Shown: positions 1-5,901 of the stretch, piece after piece | Numbering within the stretch: position 1 is the first letter of the stretch | Layout of the letters: each line of letters begins with the position of its first letter | DNA from: an uncultured Eubacteriales bacterium | GTDB taxonomy: Bacteria > Bacillota > Clostridia > Oscillospirales > Oscillospiraceae | Direction: 5' to 3' | Length of the DNA stretch: 10,090 nucleotides | Assembly: GCA_900551355.1 (NCBI GenBank) | Contig: URVR01000055.1 | Coordinates: 1 to 10,090 of the forward strand | Notes under the pieces: generated by a model | What the model was told of the DNA's origin: nothing | Databases searched by the model: none | The model's input: only the letters and a program-made list of their open reading frames with translations | Position numbers and translations under genes: made by a program

Positions 1-48
1 TCTACACTTATGCGATCGTCGGCAGCGTCAGATGTGTATAAGAGACAG
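1..48 (+). other. Illumina Nextera read-1 adapter (contaminant)
   Basis: Not genomic DNA. Bases 16-29 are the Nextera read-1 tail TCGTCGGCAGCGTC and 30-48 are the Tn5 mosaic end AGATGTGTATAAGAGACAG. Bases 1-7 match the end of the P5 oligonucleotide, and 8-15 (TTATGCGA) sit where the 8-base i5 index belongs; from memory this matches index S522. The adapter adds a false N-terminus (MCIRDR) to the rpoA frame, and other frames give MRSSAASDVYKRQ. Confidence 0.98.
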
Positions 49-49
49 G

Positions 50-931
50 ATCGAACCCCTGGAGCGCGGTTACGGAACGACTTTGGGCAATGCGCTGCGG
101 CGCATTATGCTCTCGTCCCTTCCCGGCACGGCGGCCACCAGCATCAAAATCGCCGGTGTGCAGCACGAGTTTTCCACCATCCCCGGTGTGAAGGAAGACG
201 TGACGGAGATCGTTCTGAACGTGAAGAATCTGTTGACCAAGCTGCACTGCGAGGGCGCCAAGACGGTCTTTATCGAGGCCGCAGGCCCCTGCGAGGTGAC
301 AGCCGGCGACATCAAGAGCGACGGTGAAGTGGAGGTCCTGAACCCCGAGCTTCATCTGGCGACTCTGGACGTGGGTGCCACGTTGAGCATGGAGATCACG
401 CTGAGCCACGGCCGCGGCTATGTGTCTGCGGACCGCAACAAGGCCCTGCGCCCCAATGTGATCGGTGTGATCCCCATCGACAGCATCTACACCCCCGTCT
501 ACAAGGTCAACTACACCGTGGAGAGCACCCGTGTCGGCGCCTCCAGCGACTACGACAAGCTGACGCTGGAGGTCTGGACGGACACCACCATCACGGCCCG
601 TGATGCGGTGTCTCTGGGCGCCAAGATCCTGTGTGACCATTTTGCCCTGTTCACTGACCTGTCCGACACGCTGGGCGACAAGTCCACCGTGGTGGAGAAG
701 GCCACTGACTCCAAGGACAAGATGCTGGAGCTGACCATCGAGGAGCTGGATCTGTCCGTCCGCAGCTTCAACTGCCTCAAGCGCGCCAACATCAACACCG
801 TCGAGGACTTGATCTCCAAGACCGAGGACGAGATGATGAAGGTCCGCAATCTGGGACGCAAGTCCCTGGAGGAAGTTATCAACAAGCTGGCTATGATGGG
901 TCTGTCCCTGGCCAGCGAGGACACCAACTAA
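50..931 (+). CDS. rpoA: DNA-directed RNA polymerase subunit alpha, 5'-truncated
   Basis: Alpha subunit of RNA polymerase: it dimerises to nucleate core assembly, and its C-terminal domain contacts UP elements and activators. The reading frame enters from the adapter; the first wholly genomic codon is at 50, and base 49 is the last base of a cut codon. The first residues, IEPLERGYGTTLGNALRR, are the conserved alpha-NTD dimerisation segment, which starts near residue 25 in the Bacillus protein, so about 24 residues are missing. The remaining 293 residues include the conserved block HEFSTIPGVKEDVTEI and, from about fragment residue 227, an intact alpha-CTD with VRSFNCLKRANI (containing the DNA-binding arginine) and NLGRKSLEEV. 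The stop is TAA at 929-931. rplQ follows after 44 bases, the usual order at the end of the alpha operon. Apart from the adapter break the gene looks normal. Confidence 0.97.
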   Translation: MEPLERGYGTTLGNALRRIMLSSLPGTAATSIKIAGVQHEFSTIPGVKEDVTEIVLNVKNLLTKLHCEGAKTVFIEAAGPCEVTAGDIKSDGEVEVLNPELHLATLDVGATLSMEITLSHGRGYVSADRNKALRPNVIGVIPIDSIYTPVYKVNYTVESTRVGASSDYDKLTLEVWTDTTITARDAVSLGAKILCDHFALFTDLSDTLGDKSTVVEKATDSKDKMLELTIEELDLSVRSFNCLKRANINTVEDLISKTEDEMMKVRNLGRKSLEEVINKLAMMGLSLASEDTN

Positions 932-975
932 TTGATCTGCGCTTCCCGCGCATATCCTACAAGGAGGAAACAGAA

Positions 976-1320
976 ATGCCCGGAACTCGTAAGCTCGGTA
1001 AGACTACCGATCAGCGTATGGCGATGCTCCGTCAGCAGGTCACCGATTTCCTGGACAAGGGCCGCATGGAGACCACCATCACCCGCGCCAAGGAGATCAA
1101 GCCCATGGCCGAGAAGATGATCACCCTCGGCAAGAAGGGCGATCTGGCTGCCTACCGTCAGGCGCTGAGCTTCATCACCCGCGAAGACGTGGCCAACAAG
1201 CTGTTCAAGGAGCTGGCTCCCAGCTATGCGGAACGCAACGGCGGCTACACTCGCATCATCCGCACCGGTGTTCGCCGCGGCGACGCTGCGGAGACTGCCG
1301 TCATCGAGCTGGTGAAATAA
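976..1320 (+). CDS. rplQ: 50S ribosomal protein L17
   Basis: Component of the large ribosomal subunit, 114 aa, slightly shorter than the 120-127 aa of the Bacillus and E. coli proteins. It starts MPGTRKLGKTTDQRMAMLRQ, the family's N-terminal signature (xxRKLGRxxxxRxAMLR), continues with TTITRAKEIKPMAEKMITLG, and ends in the conserved GGYTRIIRTGVRRGDAAE block. The ATG is fixed by an excellent ribosome binding site, AAGGAGG at 961-967, eight bases upstream. It follows rpoA closely and is almost certainly cotranscribed with it. A strong terminator directly after the stop codon closes the ribosomal operon. Nothing unusual is seen. Confidence 0.98.
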   Translation: MPGTRKLGKTTDQRMAMLRQQVTDFLDKGRMETTITRAKEIKPMAEKMITLGKKGDLAAYRQALSFITREDVANKLFKELAPSYAERNGGYTRIIRTGVRRGDAAETAVIELVK

Positions 1321-1338
1321 GCGAAGTCTCAACTGCAT

Positions 1339-1386
1339 AAAAACGCCCTTTCCCACGGCCTTGCGCCGTGGGAAAGGGCGTTTTTT
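1339..1386 (+). terminator. Intrinsic terminator of the rpoA-rplQ operon
   Basis: Bases 1344-1359 pair perfectly with 1365-1380 (16 bp, mostly G-C) around a 5-nt loop, and a run of six T follows at 1381-1386. The A run at 1339-1343 extends the stem and gives a T run on the other strand, so it could also act in reverse. Confidence 0.95.
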
Positions 1387-1395
1387 CTGCCCCGA

Positions 1396-1449
1396 CAACC
1401 TGAGGTTGCGCCGCCGCCCGCAAAAATTCTCCGCCGCAACCTGAAGTTG
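1396..1449. promoter_or_regulatory. Pair of near-identical dyads upstream of the zinc-ribbon operon promoter
   Basis: CAACCTGAGGTTG at 1396-1408 is a perfect 6-1-6 palindrome. CAACCTGAAGTTG at 1437-1449 is the same 13-mer with one change. The start-to-start distance is 41 bp, close to four helical turns, so both face the same side of the DNA. The second copy ends two bases before the -35 hexamer of the next promoter. This arrangement suits a dimeric regulator bound at two operators, either activating or partly blocking the promoter. The regulator is unknown; I do not recognise the motif. Confidence 0.5.
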
Positions 1450-1450
1450 A

Positions 1451-1480
1451 TGGACAAAACGGCCCCGCATACAGTATAAT
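1451..1480 (+). promoter_or_regulatory. Sigma-70/SigA-type promoter of the zinc-ribbon operon
   Basis: -35 TGGACA (1451-1456, 5/6 to TTGACA), an 18-bp spacer, and a perfect -10 TATAAT (1475-1480). Transcription would start near 1487, giving a leader of about 30 nt that contains the ribosome binding site GGGAGG at 1505-1510. Confidence 0.75.
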
Positions 1481-1517
1481 AGCCGCAACAGAAAACACAG
1501 AAAAGGGAGGGATCGCC

Positions 1518-2354
1518 ATGGCGGTCATCCGCTGCAAGGCCTGCGGCCGCGTATACGATTACAACAAGCAGGGCATGTGCCCCAAGTGCGGCGCCTATAA
1601 CCGTCCGCCCTGCCGGGAGCGGGTGGACCCCGACGGTAGTGTCCACTTTGTAGAGCCCCGTGACGCCGCCGTGCCGTTCCATCGCGGCAAAAAGGTCTGC
1701 TACGAGGAAAAGACCTGCTACGAGGGGCAGACCCGCCGCGGCGCCCGCGAGGCTGCCGGGGAGCCGGACAGCATTCGCGCCAGGGACTGGGAAAACCTGA
1801 AGGACAACGCCCAGGGCCTGAAAAATAAATTCCAGAATCTGGAAAAGAAGAGGCGTGACGGCCTGATCGGTCTTGCCGTTGCCCTGTTGGTTCTGCTGCC
1901 CCCCATCCTCAACTCCTGCCACACCAGCAGAAGATACGAGCCTGCGCCGGAGCCGGCCTATCCCACGGAGGAGGCGGCCGTGCAGTACGCGGGCGATACC
2001 ACCGTCTACCAGATGGACTGGTACTTTGAGCTGATGGATGAGGTGGCCCGGGTCACGGAGGTGCAGACGGACGCGCAGCGGGTCATCGTCACCGTGGAGG
2101 GTCTGACGTCCGACACCGCACCGCTGCCCTTCCTCACCGCCTATGACGCCGGCGGCAATCTGCTGGATCTGACCGCACCCATTCAGTTCACCCTTCTGGA
2201 CTACGGGACGGAGTACATCTTCGACCGCTCCATGTACAACGCGGAGGATGCGGCGGAGTGGCTGCTGGAGTTCGACGTGCAGGAGAAGCAGGACGGCACG
2301 ATGGTATACACCGGCGATGTTGTGGCCGTGGATCTGACGGACGCACTGTCCTGA
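1518..2354 (+). CDS. Membrane-anchored zinc-ribbon protein of unknown function
   Basis: 278 aa. An N-terminal treble-cleft zinc ribbon is clear: C6-x2-C9 and C21-x2-C24 (CKACG...CPKCG). Residues about 88-113 are rich in charged residues and may be helical. A single hydrophobic segment at about 115-131 (GLIGLAVALLVLLPPIL) is preceded by KKRR, which predicts the zinc ribbon in the cytoplasm and the C-terminal 140 residues outside. The outer part is acidic, begins with a proline-rich linker (PAPEPAYP), and looks like a small beta-rich domain. The ATG lies seven bases after GGGAGG (1505-1510). The gene starts an operon with the small zinc-ribbon gene 14 bases downstream, behind its own promoter and a dyad pair. 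The inside zinc ribbon plus outside domain suggests sensing or scaffolding at the membrane, but I cannot name a function. Confidence 0.85.
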   Translation: MAVIRCKACGRVYDYNKQGMCPKCGAYNRPPCRERVDPDGSVHFVEPRDAAVPFHRGKKVCYEEKTCYEGQTRRGAREAAGEPDSIRARDWENLKDNAQGLKNKFQNLEKKRRDGLIGLAVALLVLLPPILNSCHTSRRYEPAPEPAYPTEEAAVQYAGDTTVYQMDWYFELMDEVARVTEVQTDAQRVIVTVEGLTSDTAPLPFLTAYDAGGNLLDLTAPIQFTLLDYGTEYIFDRSMYNAEDAAEWLLEFDVQEKQDGTMVYTGDVVAVDLTDALS

Positions 2355-2368
2355 GAAAGGAGAACGCT

Positions 2369-2599
2369 ATGGAAAAGCTGCTCTGCCCCTATTGCGGCGG
2401 CGAGATGCGCCGCGGCTGGCTCCGCAGCCGCCGCAGCGACATCTGGTGGGAGCCGGATCCCGCCGCGTCGTCCGACGAGGAGATGCGCTGCATTGCAGCC
2501 GCCGCCGGTTTTTCCGGCGCGGAGGCGGAGGCGTGGGACTGTCCCGCCTGCAAAAAGCTGGTGCTGGACCGCAGCCGCCGCAACCTGCCGCTGGGATGA
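2369..2599 (+). CDS. Small double-CxxC zinc-ribbon protein (DUF6487-like)
   Basis: 76 aa. It begins MEKLLCPYCGGEMRRGWLRS, with C6-x2-C9 and a second pair C58-x2-C61 (DCPACKK), a layout expected to hold one zinc ion. The pattern CPYCGxEMxxG, then a Trp-containing middle and CxxCKK near the end, matches my memory of the DUF6487 (PF20097) family, whose function is unknown. The frame stays open upstream to 2258, but AAAGGAG at 2356-2362 points to the ATG at 2369. It follows the membrane zinc-ribbon gene by 14 bases, so the two are probably cotranscribed. Cytoplasmic; no signal peptide or membrane segment. Confidence 0.85.
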   Translation: MEKLLCPYCGGEMRRGWLRSRRSDIWWEPDPAASSDEEMRCIAAAAGFSGAEAEAWDCPACKKLVLDRSRRNLPLG

Positions 2600-2618
2600 C
2601 ATACAAACGGCGCGCAGC

Positions 2619-2665
2619 GCCCCATGAGAAAAGCCACCGCGAAGCGGTGGCTTTTCTCATGGGGC
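2619..2665. terminator. 22-bp perfect hairpin, probable bidirectional terminator
   Basis: Bases 2619-2640 pair perfectly with 2644-2665 around a GAA loop. The inner part reads AAAAGCCACCGC-GAA-GCGGTGGCTTTT: a GC stem flanked by A4 and T4, so it has terminator form in both directions. The U run is inside the extended stem rather than after it. It lies 19 bases after the small zinc-ribbon gene and just before the rpoN promoter candidate. Confidence 0.75.
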
Positions 2666-2694
2666 TTGCATCCAACGGGCAAACGTGTTAAGAT
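2666..2694 (+). promoter_or_regulatory. Candidate rpoN promoter (weak match)
   Basis: TTGCAT (2666-2671), a 17-bp spacer and TAAGAT (2689-2694). Each hexamer is a partial match, but the spacing is ideal and the site falls between a terminator and the rpoN ribosome binding site (AAAGAGG, 2714-2720), where a promoter is needed. Confidence 0.35.
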
Positions 2695-2726
2695 AACGCA
2701 AAAATCCCGCCGAAAAGAGGTGCGCC

Positions 2727-4058
2727 ATGCAAACACCCGATCTTCATCTGGAGCTGCGCCCCACCGCGCGCATGGCGCCGTGGACGCTGCAGGCACTGCA
2801 CCTGCTGGAGCTGGGCACGGCGGATCTGTCGGACTTTGTGGAAGCTGCCCTGCTGGAAAATCCGCTGCTGGAGCGGGAGGAGCACCCCTTTGAAAGCACC
2901 TACGCCGCCACCGGCGTCCATTACGAGGACGGCCCGCTGCCGGAGCCGGCGGGGGAGGAGGGCGACCGGCTGGACACGCTGCCCGCCATTCTGCTGGAGC
3001 AGCTGGAGGCCCGCGCCCTGCCGAAGCCGCTGGCGGCGCTCTGCGCCTATATGGTGGAGCTGCTGGACGACGACGGCTACCTGCAGGAGGAGGATCTGCG
3101 CCACCTGACGGAGGTGGGCGTGCCTGACGGACTGCTCCGCCAGGCGCTGGAGACGCTCCATGACCTGGAGCCTGCCGGCGTGGGCGCCACCTCCCTGGGG
3201 CAGTGCCTGCTGCTGCAGCTGCGCCGCCGGGGACAGGACACCCCGCTGCTGGAGCAGCTCCTCGCCGGGCATCTGGAGGATCTGGGCCGTCAGGCCTACG
3301 GGCGCATCGCCCGGCAGCTGGGCATTTCGGAGGAGGTGCTGCTGGCGCAGTGTGCCATCCTGCGGGAGCTGGAGCCGCGCCCCGGCGCCGCCTATACCGA
3401 CCGCGGCGGAAGGGCGGCGCCCTGCATCCTGCCGGATTTTCTGGTGGAGGAGGAGAACGGCGTCCTGACCATCCGTGTCCATCCGGGGCACAGTCCCCAG
3501 CTGCACCTGAGCGGTCCATATGAGCAGATGCTGCGGGACACGCAGGACGAGGAGGTGCGCGCTTACCTGACGGAGCGGCACAGGCGCGCCCAGTGGCTCA
3601 TCGACTGCATCAGCCGGCGCATGGACACGCTGGAGCGCTGCGGGCAGGAGCTTCTCCGGGTGCAGTACGGCTTTTTTGACGGCAGCGAGAGCGAGCCGCT
3701 GCCCGCCACCATGGCGGCGCTGGCCGCCGCTGTGGGCGTGGCGCCCTCCACCGTCACCCGCGCCCTGAAGGGGAAATACCTCCAGTGCCGCCGCGGCGTC
3801 TTTCCGGTATCCTGCTTCTTTGCGCGCCCGGTGGGCGGCGGCGACCTGGGCCGCCGCCAGATCCAGAGCGCCATCCGCCGTCTGGTGGAGGGGGAGGACA
3901 AGGCCCGCCCCTACCGGGATCAGCAGCTGACAGACCTGCTGCTGGCGCAGGGCATCTCCGTGACCCGCCGCACAGTCACCAAGTACCGGCAGCAAATGGG
4001 CCTGCCGACAGCCTCGGACCGCCGCATCGCAGCGGCTGTACCGCGAAAAAATAGATAA
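2727..4058 (+). CDS. rpoN: RNA polymerase sigma-54 factor
   Basis: 443 aa, within the family's usual 430-480. Sigma-54 directs polymerase to -24/-12 promoters and needs an ATP-driven activator to open them. Region I (about 1-48, MAPWTLQALHLLELG...LLENPLLE) is the activator-interaction region. An acidic linker (49-80) follows. The core-binding region contains DLEPAGVGA (147-154) and ELEPRPG (214-220). A helix-turn-helix lies at about 326-346 (TMAALAAAVGVAPSTVTRAL), followed by KYLQCRRGVF and CFFARP. The RpoN box is at 413-422, TRRTVTKYRQ against the canonical ARRTVAKYRE, followed by QMGLPTASDRR. Region I has fewer glutamines than proteobacterial versions. The ATG at 2727 follows AAAGAGG (2714-2720). 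The gene is flanked by terminators and appears monocistronic. A sigma-54 promoter and a sigma-54 activator gene occur downstream in this window. Confidence 0.97.
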   Translation: MQTPDLHLELRPTARMAPWTLQALHLLELGTADLSDFVEAALLENPLLEREEHPFESTYAATGVHYEDGPLPEPAGEEGDRLDTLPAILLEQLEARALPKPLAALCAYMVELLDDDGYLQEEDLRHLTEVGVPDGLLRQALETLHDLEPAGVGATSLGQCLLLQLRRRGQDTPLLEQLLAGHLEDLGRQAYGRIARQLGISEEVLLAQCAILRELEPRPGAAYTDRGGRAAPCILPDFLVEEENGVLTIRVHPGHSPQLHLSGPYEQMLRDTQDEEVRAYLTERHRRAQWLIDCISRRMDTLERCGQELLRVQYGFFDGSESEPLPATMAALAAAVGVAPSTVTRALKGKYLQCRRGVFPVSCFFARPVGGGDLGRRQIQSAIRRLVEGEDKARPYRDQQLTDLLLAQGISVTRRTVTKYRQQMGLPTASDRRIAAAVPRKNR

Positions 4059-4097
4059 GCAGGGGGATGCCTCATCCGGCGGCAGACCCCCTGCTTT
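4057..4097 (+). terminator. Terminator overlapping the rpoN stop codon
   Basis: AAGCAGGGGG (4057-4066) pairs with CCCCCTGCTT (4087-4096). The 20-base loop holds a second small stem, TGCC 4068-4071 with GGCA 4081-4084. The tail TTTGCTGTTT is only moderately T-rich. The stem begins with the last two bases of the rpoN TAA. It would insulate the following operon from rpoN transcription. Confidence 0.75.
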
Positions 4098-4127
4098 GCT
4101 GTTTGTGCGGCGAAACAGGGAAGTTCT

Positions 4128-4142
4128 GTAAAAATATTTGAC
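4128..4142. promoter_or_regulatory. Upstream activator site 1 (dyad repeat)
   Basis: GTAAAAATATTTGAC, 11 of 12 arm bases symmetric (GTAAAA-N3-TTTGAC). It is the first of three copies of one 15-bp motif ahead of the sigma-54 promoter; its centre is at about -171 from the predicted start. Best explained as an enhancer site for the Fis-type activator encoded at 8459-9844. A GlnR/TnrA-like box (TGTNA-N7-TNACA) is an alternative reading. Confidence 0.65.
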
Positions 4143-4143
4143 C

Positions 4144-4159
4144 ATTTTCCGCTGAAAAT
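4144..4159. repeat. Small perfect dyad between activator sites 1 and 2
   Basis: ATTTTC-CGCT-GAAAAT is a perfect 6-4-6 inverted repeat, different in sequence from the three GTAAAA repeats around it. It could be a site for a second regulator, or a chance palindrome in AT-rich DNA. Confidence 0.3.
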
Positions 4160-4168
4160 CCCGAATTT

Positions 4169-4183
4169 GTAAAAATGTTTTAC
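4169..4183. promoter_or_regulatory. Upstream activator site 2 (perfect dyad)
   Basis: GTAAAAATGTTTTAC is a perfect 6-3-6 palindrome and the best copy of the motif. It starts 41 bp after site 1 and 32 bp before site 3, about four and three helical turns, so all three lie on one face. Its centre is at about -130. Confidence 0.7.
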
Positions 4184-4200
4184 CGACAGCGGGAGGGCCG

Positions 4201-4215
4201 GTAAAAATTTTTGAC
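4201..4215. promoter_or_regulatory. Upstream activator site 3 (dyad repeat)
   Basis: GTAAAAATTTTTGAC, the third copy of the motif (GTAAAA-N3-TTTGAC, one mismatch in the arms), centred at about -98 from the predicted sigma-54 start. This is the copy nearest the promoter. Confidence 0.65.
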
Positions 4216-4235
4216 GCGTACCGTCCATGCCTGAC

Positions 4236-4262
4236 AAAAAAATCACGAAAATACGGGAAAAA
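4236..4262. promoter_or_regulatory. Three phased A-tracts, predicted intrinsic DNA bend
   Basis: A7 at 4236-4242, A4 at 4248-4251 and A5 at 4258-4262 have centres at 4239, 4249.5 and 4260, a spacing of exactly 10.5 bp. In-phase A-tracts bend DNA. The tracts lie between the activator sites and the sigma-54 promoter, where IHF-like bending usually helps looping. I see no convincing IHF consensus there. Confidence 0.5.
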
Positions 4263-4278
4263 CCGCCCCCTCAGATTT

Positions 4279-4295
4279 TTGGAATCAAAATTGCT
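4279..4295 (+). promoter_or_regulatory. Sigma-54 (-24/-12) promoter
   Basis: TTGGAATCAAAATTGCT fits TTGGCAC-N5-TTGCW with two mismatches in the -24 block and an intact -12 block. GG (4281-4282) and GC (4293-4294) are separated by the required 10 bases. Transcription would start at about 4306, 30 nt before the transporter ATG. rpoN lies just upstream, a sigma-54 activator gene lies in the same operon, and three repeat sites lie at enhancer distance, all in support. Confidence 0.85.
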
Positions 4296-4335
4296 TAAGA
4301 GTAGGGCAGAATCTTTTTTAGAGGAGGAGACACAT

Positions 4336-5883
4336 ATGGATTTTTGGACAGTCATCTTAGCGATCCTGCCCCCACTGCTGGCGATCGTACTCGCCATTGT
4401 CACCAAACAGGTGATCTTATCCCTGTTTGCGGCCATCTTTGTGGGTGCGACCATGCTGAACGGCGGTAATGTGTGGACCGGCCTGTTCGACACGTTCTTC
4501 ACCTACATCCTGCCCGGCTTCGAGGATGTGGACCACCAGCGCATGATCTGCTTCTGCGCGTTCTGCGGCGGTTTGTCCTACATGCTGGAGAAGGGCGGCG
4601 GTGCCAAGGCCTTCTCGGAGGCTCTGACGAAGAACGTCATCAAGACCCGCCGCGGCGGCCAGCTGGCCACATGGGTGGGCGGCATCGCCATCTGGTTCAG
4701 CGATTCCACCAACCCTGTGCTGATCGGCCCCATCTTCCGCACCATCACCGACAAGCTCCGCATCTCCCGTGAGAAGCTGGCCTACATCGTGGACTCCACC
4801 ACGGCGGCCGTTCCCACCCTGTGCCACCTGTCCGCCTGGGGCGCCTACATTCTGGGCCTCATCGCCACCTACTACGCGGAGGTAGGCTACAACGGCAACC
4901 CCACCCACGACTTCCTGTCCGGCGTTCCCTATCAGTATTACACCATCGGCTCCATCGTCATGGTCTTCATCATCGCCGTCACCGGCTGGGACTACGGCCC
5001 CATGAAGAAGGCGGAGGACCGCGCCCTGCTGACCGGCAAGCTCTTTGAGGAGGGCTCCGAGATCAAGGAGCGCGAGGAGACCAAGCTGCCCGAGGGTGCG
5101 CACCCCACCATCTGGAACATGGTCGTTCCCCTGGTGATCCTGCTGGTCCTCATTTTCGTGGGCCTGTTCTACACCGGCGACGTCAAGACCAACGGCATCC
5201 TGGGCGCTCTGGCCAACGGCAGCAGCCTGCGGGCACTGGTCATCGCCTTCTTCCTGACCGCCTGCATCTCCGGCGCCATGTCCATCAAGTCCAAGGTCAT
5301 GACCTTTAAGCAGGCTGTCACCACCTTCGTCAACGGCTGCTGCTCCATGATGGAAGTGCTGATCATCATGATGCTGGCGTGGGGCATCGGCAGCCTGTGC
5401 AAGGCCTGCGGCACCAGCGCGTTCATCGTCACCGTGTCCGAGAGCCTGCTGACGCCCACCTCTATGTGCGTCATCATCTTCGTCGCGGCCTGCCTGACTT
5501 CCTTCTGCACCGGCAGCTCCTGGAGCGTCTTTGCCGTGTTCACCCCCATCGCCATCTCCATGGCGCTGGCCATCGGCGCCCCTGTGGGCATGGCCATCGG
5601 CGTGGTGCTGTCCGGCGGTATCTTCGGCGACCACTGCTCCCCCATCTCCGACACCACTGTGCTGTCCTCGTTCGGCTCCAGCTGCAACCACATCGACCAT
5701 GTAAAGACCCAGCTGCCCTACGCACTCACCGTCGCCGGCGCCTCGCTGGTGGGCTATCTCATCACCGGCCTGCTTGGCGGTAAGGGCGGCATCGGCCTGG
5801 CTGTGACACTGGTGCTGATCATCGCAACGGCGTTCGTACTCAACAAGAAATACGGCAGAGGTGCTGCCGCAGCGACAAAATAA
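4336..5883 (+). CDS. NhaC-family Na+/H+ antiporter-like transporter
   Basis: 515-aa integral membrane protein with about a dozen hydrophobic segments, of the NhaC family (PF03553, ion transporter superfamily). Family motifs are intact: TITDKLRISREKLAYIVDST at 136-155 followed by a Pro-rich turn and SAWGAYILG (166-174), and GGIFGDHCSPISDTTVLSS at about 427-445. The frame is open from a TTG at 4279, but that codon is part of the -24 element, upstream of transcription; the true ATG follows AGGAGG (4322-4327). Family members exchange Na+ and H+, and some (such as MleN) carry organic acids in exchange. As first gene of a sigma-54 operon, 18 bases ahead of an enolase-superfamily enzyme, it more likely imports that enzyme's substrate or a related carboxylate than acts in general pH homeostasis. 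The substrate is not readable from the sequence. Confidence 0.93.
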   Translation: MDFWTVILAILPPLLAIVLAIVTKQVILSLFAAIFVGATMLNGGNVWTGLFDTFFTYILPGFEDVDHQRMICFCAFCGGLSYMLEKGGGAKAFSEALTKNVIKTRRGGQLATWVGGIAIWFSDSTNPVLIGPIFRTITDKLRISREKLAYIVDSTTAAVPTLCHLSAWGAYILGLIATYYAEVGYNGNPTHDFLSGVPYQYYTIGSIVMVFIIAVTGWDYGPMKKAEDRALLTGKLFEEGSEIKEREETKLPEGAHPTIWNMVVPLVILLVLIFVGLFYTGDVKTNGILGALANGSSLRALVIAFFLTACISGAMSIKSKVMTFKQAVTTFVNGCCSMMEVLIIMMLAWGIGSLCKACGTSAFIVTVSESLLTPTSMCVIIFVAACLTSFCTGSSWSVFAVFTPIAISMALAIGAPVGMAIGVVLSGGIFGDHCSPISDTTVLSSFGSSCNHIDHVKTQLPYALTVAGASLVGYLITGLLGGKGGIGLAVTLVLIIATAFVLNKKYGRGAAAATK

Positions 5884-5901
5884 CTTGGAGGATATATTAC
5901 A

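Noticed and set aside
8..48. Frames starting or ending in the first 48 bases as genuine small proteins
   Set aside because: They are translations of Nextera adapter sequence.
4283..4297. IHF-like site (AATCAA) at the sigma-54 promoter
   Set aside because: The TTR half of WATCAA-N4-TTR does not follow at the right distance, and the sequence is already explained by the promoter.
4279..4335. Upstream in-frame TTG start adding 19 residues to the NhaC-type transporter
   Set aside because: The TTG is the -24 element of the sigma-54 promoter, so it lies before the transcript; the ATG at 4336 has a strong ribosome binding site.
2389..4502. Minus-strand frames of 376 and 604 codons across rpoN
   Set aside because: Pro/Ala/Arg- or Gln/Leu-rich shadows of rpoN, crossing its terminator and the sigma-54 control region.
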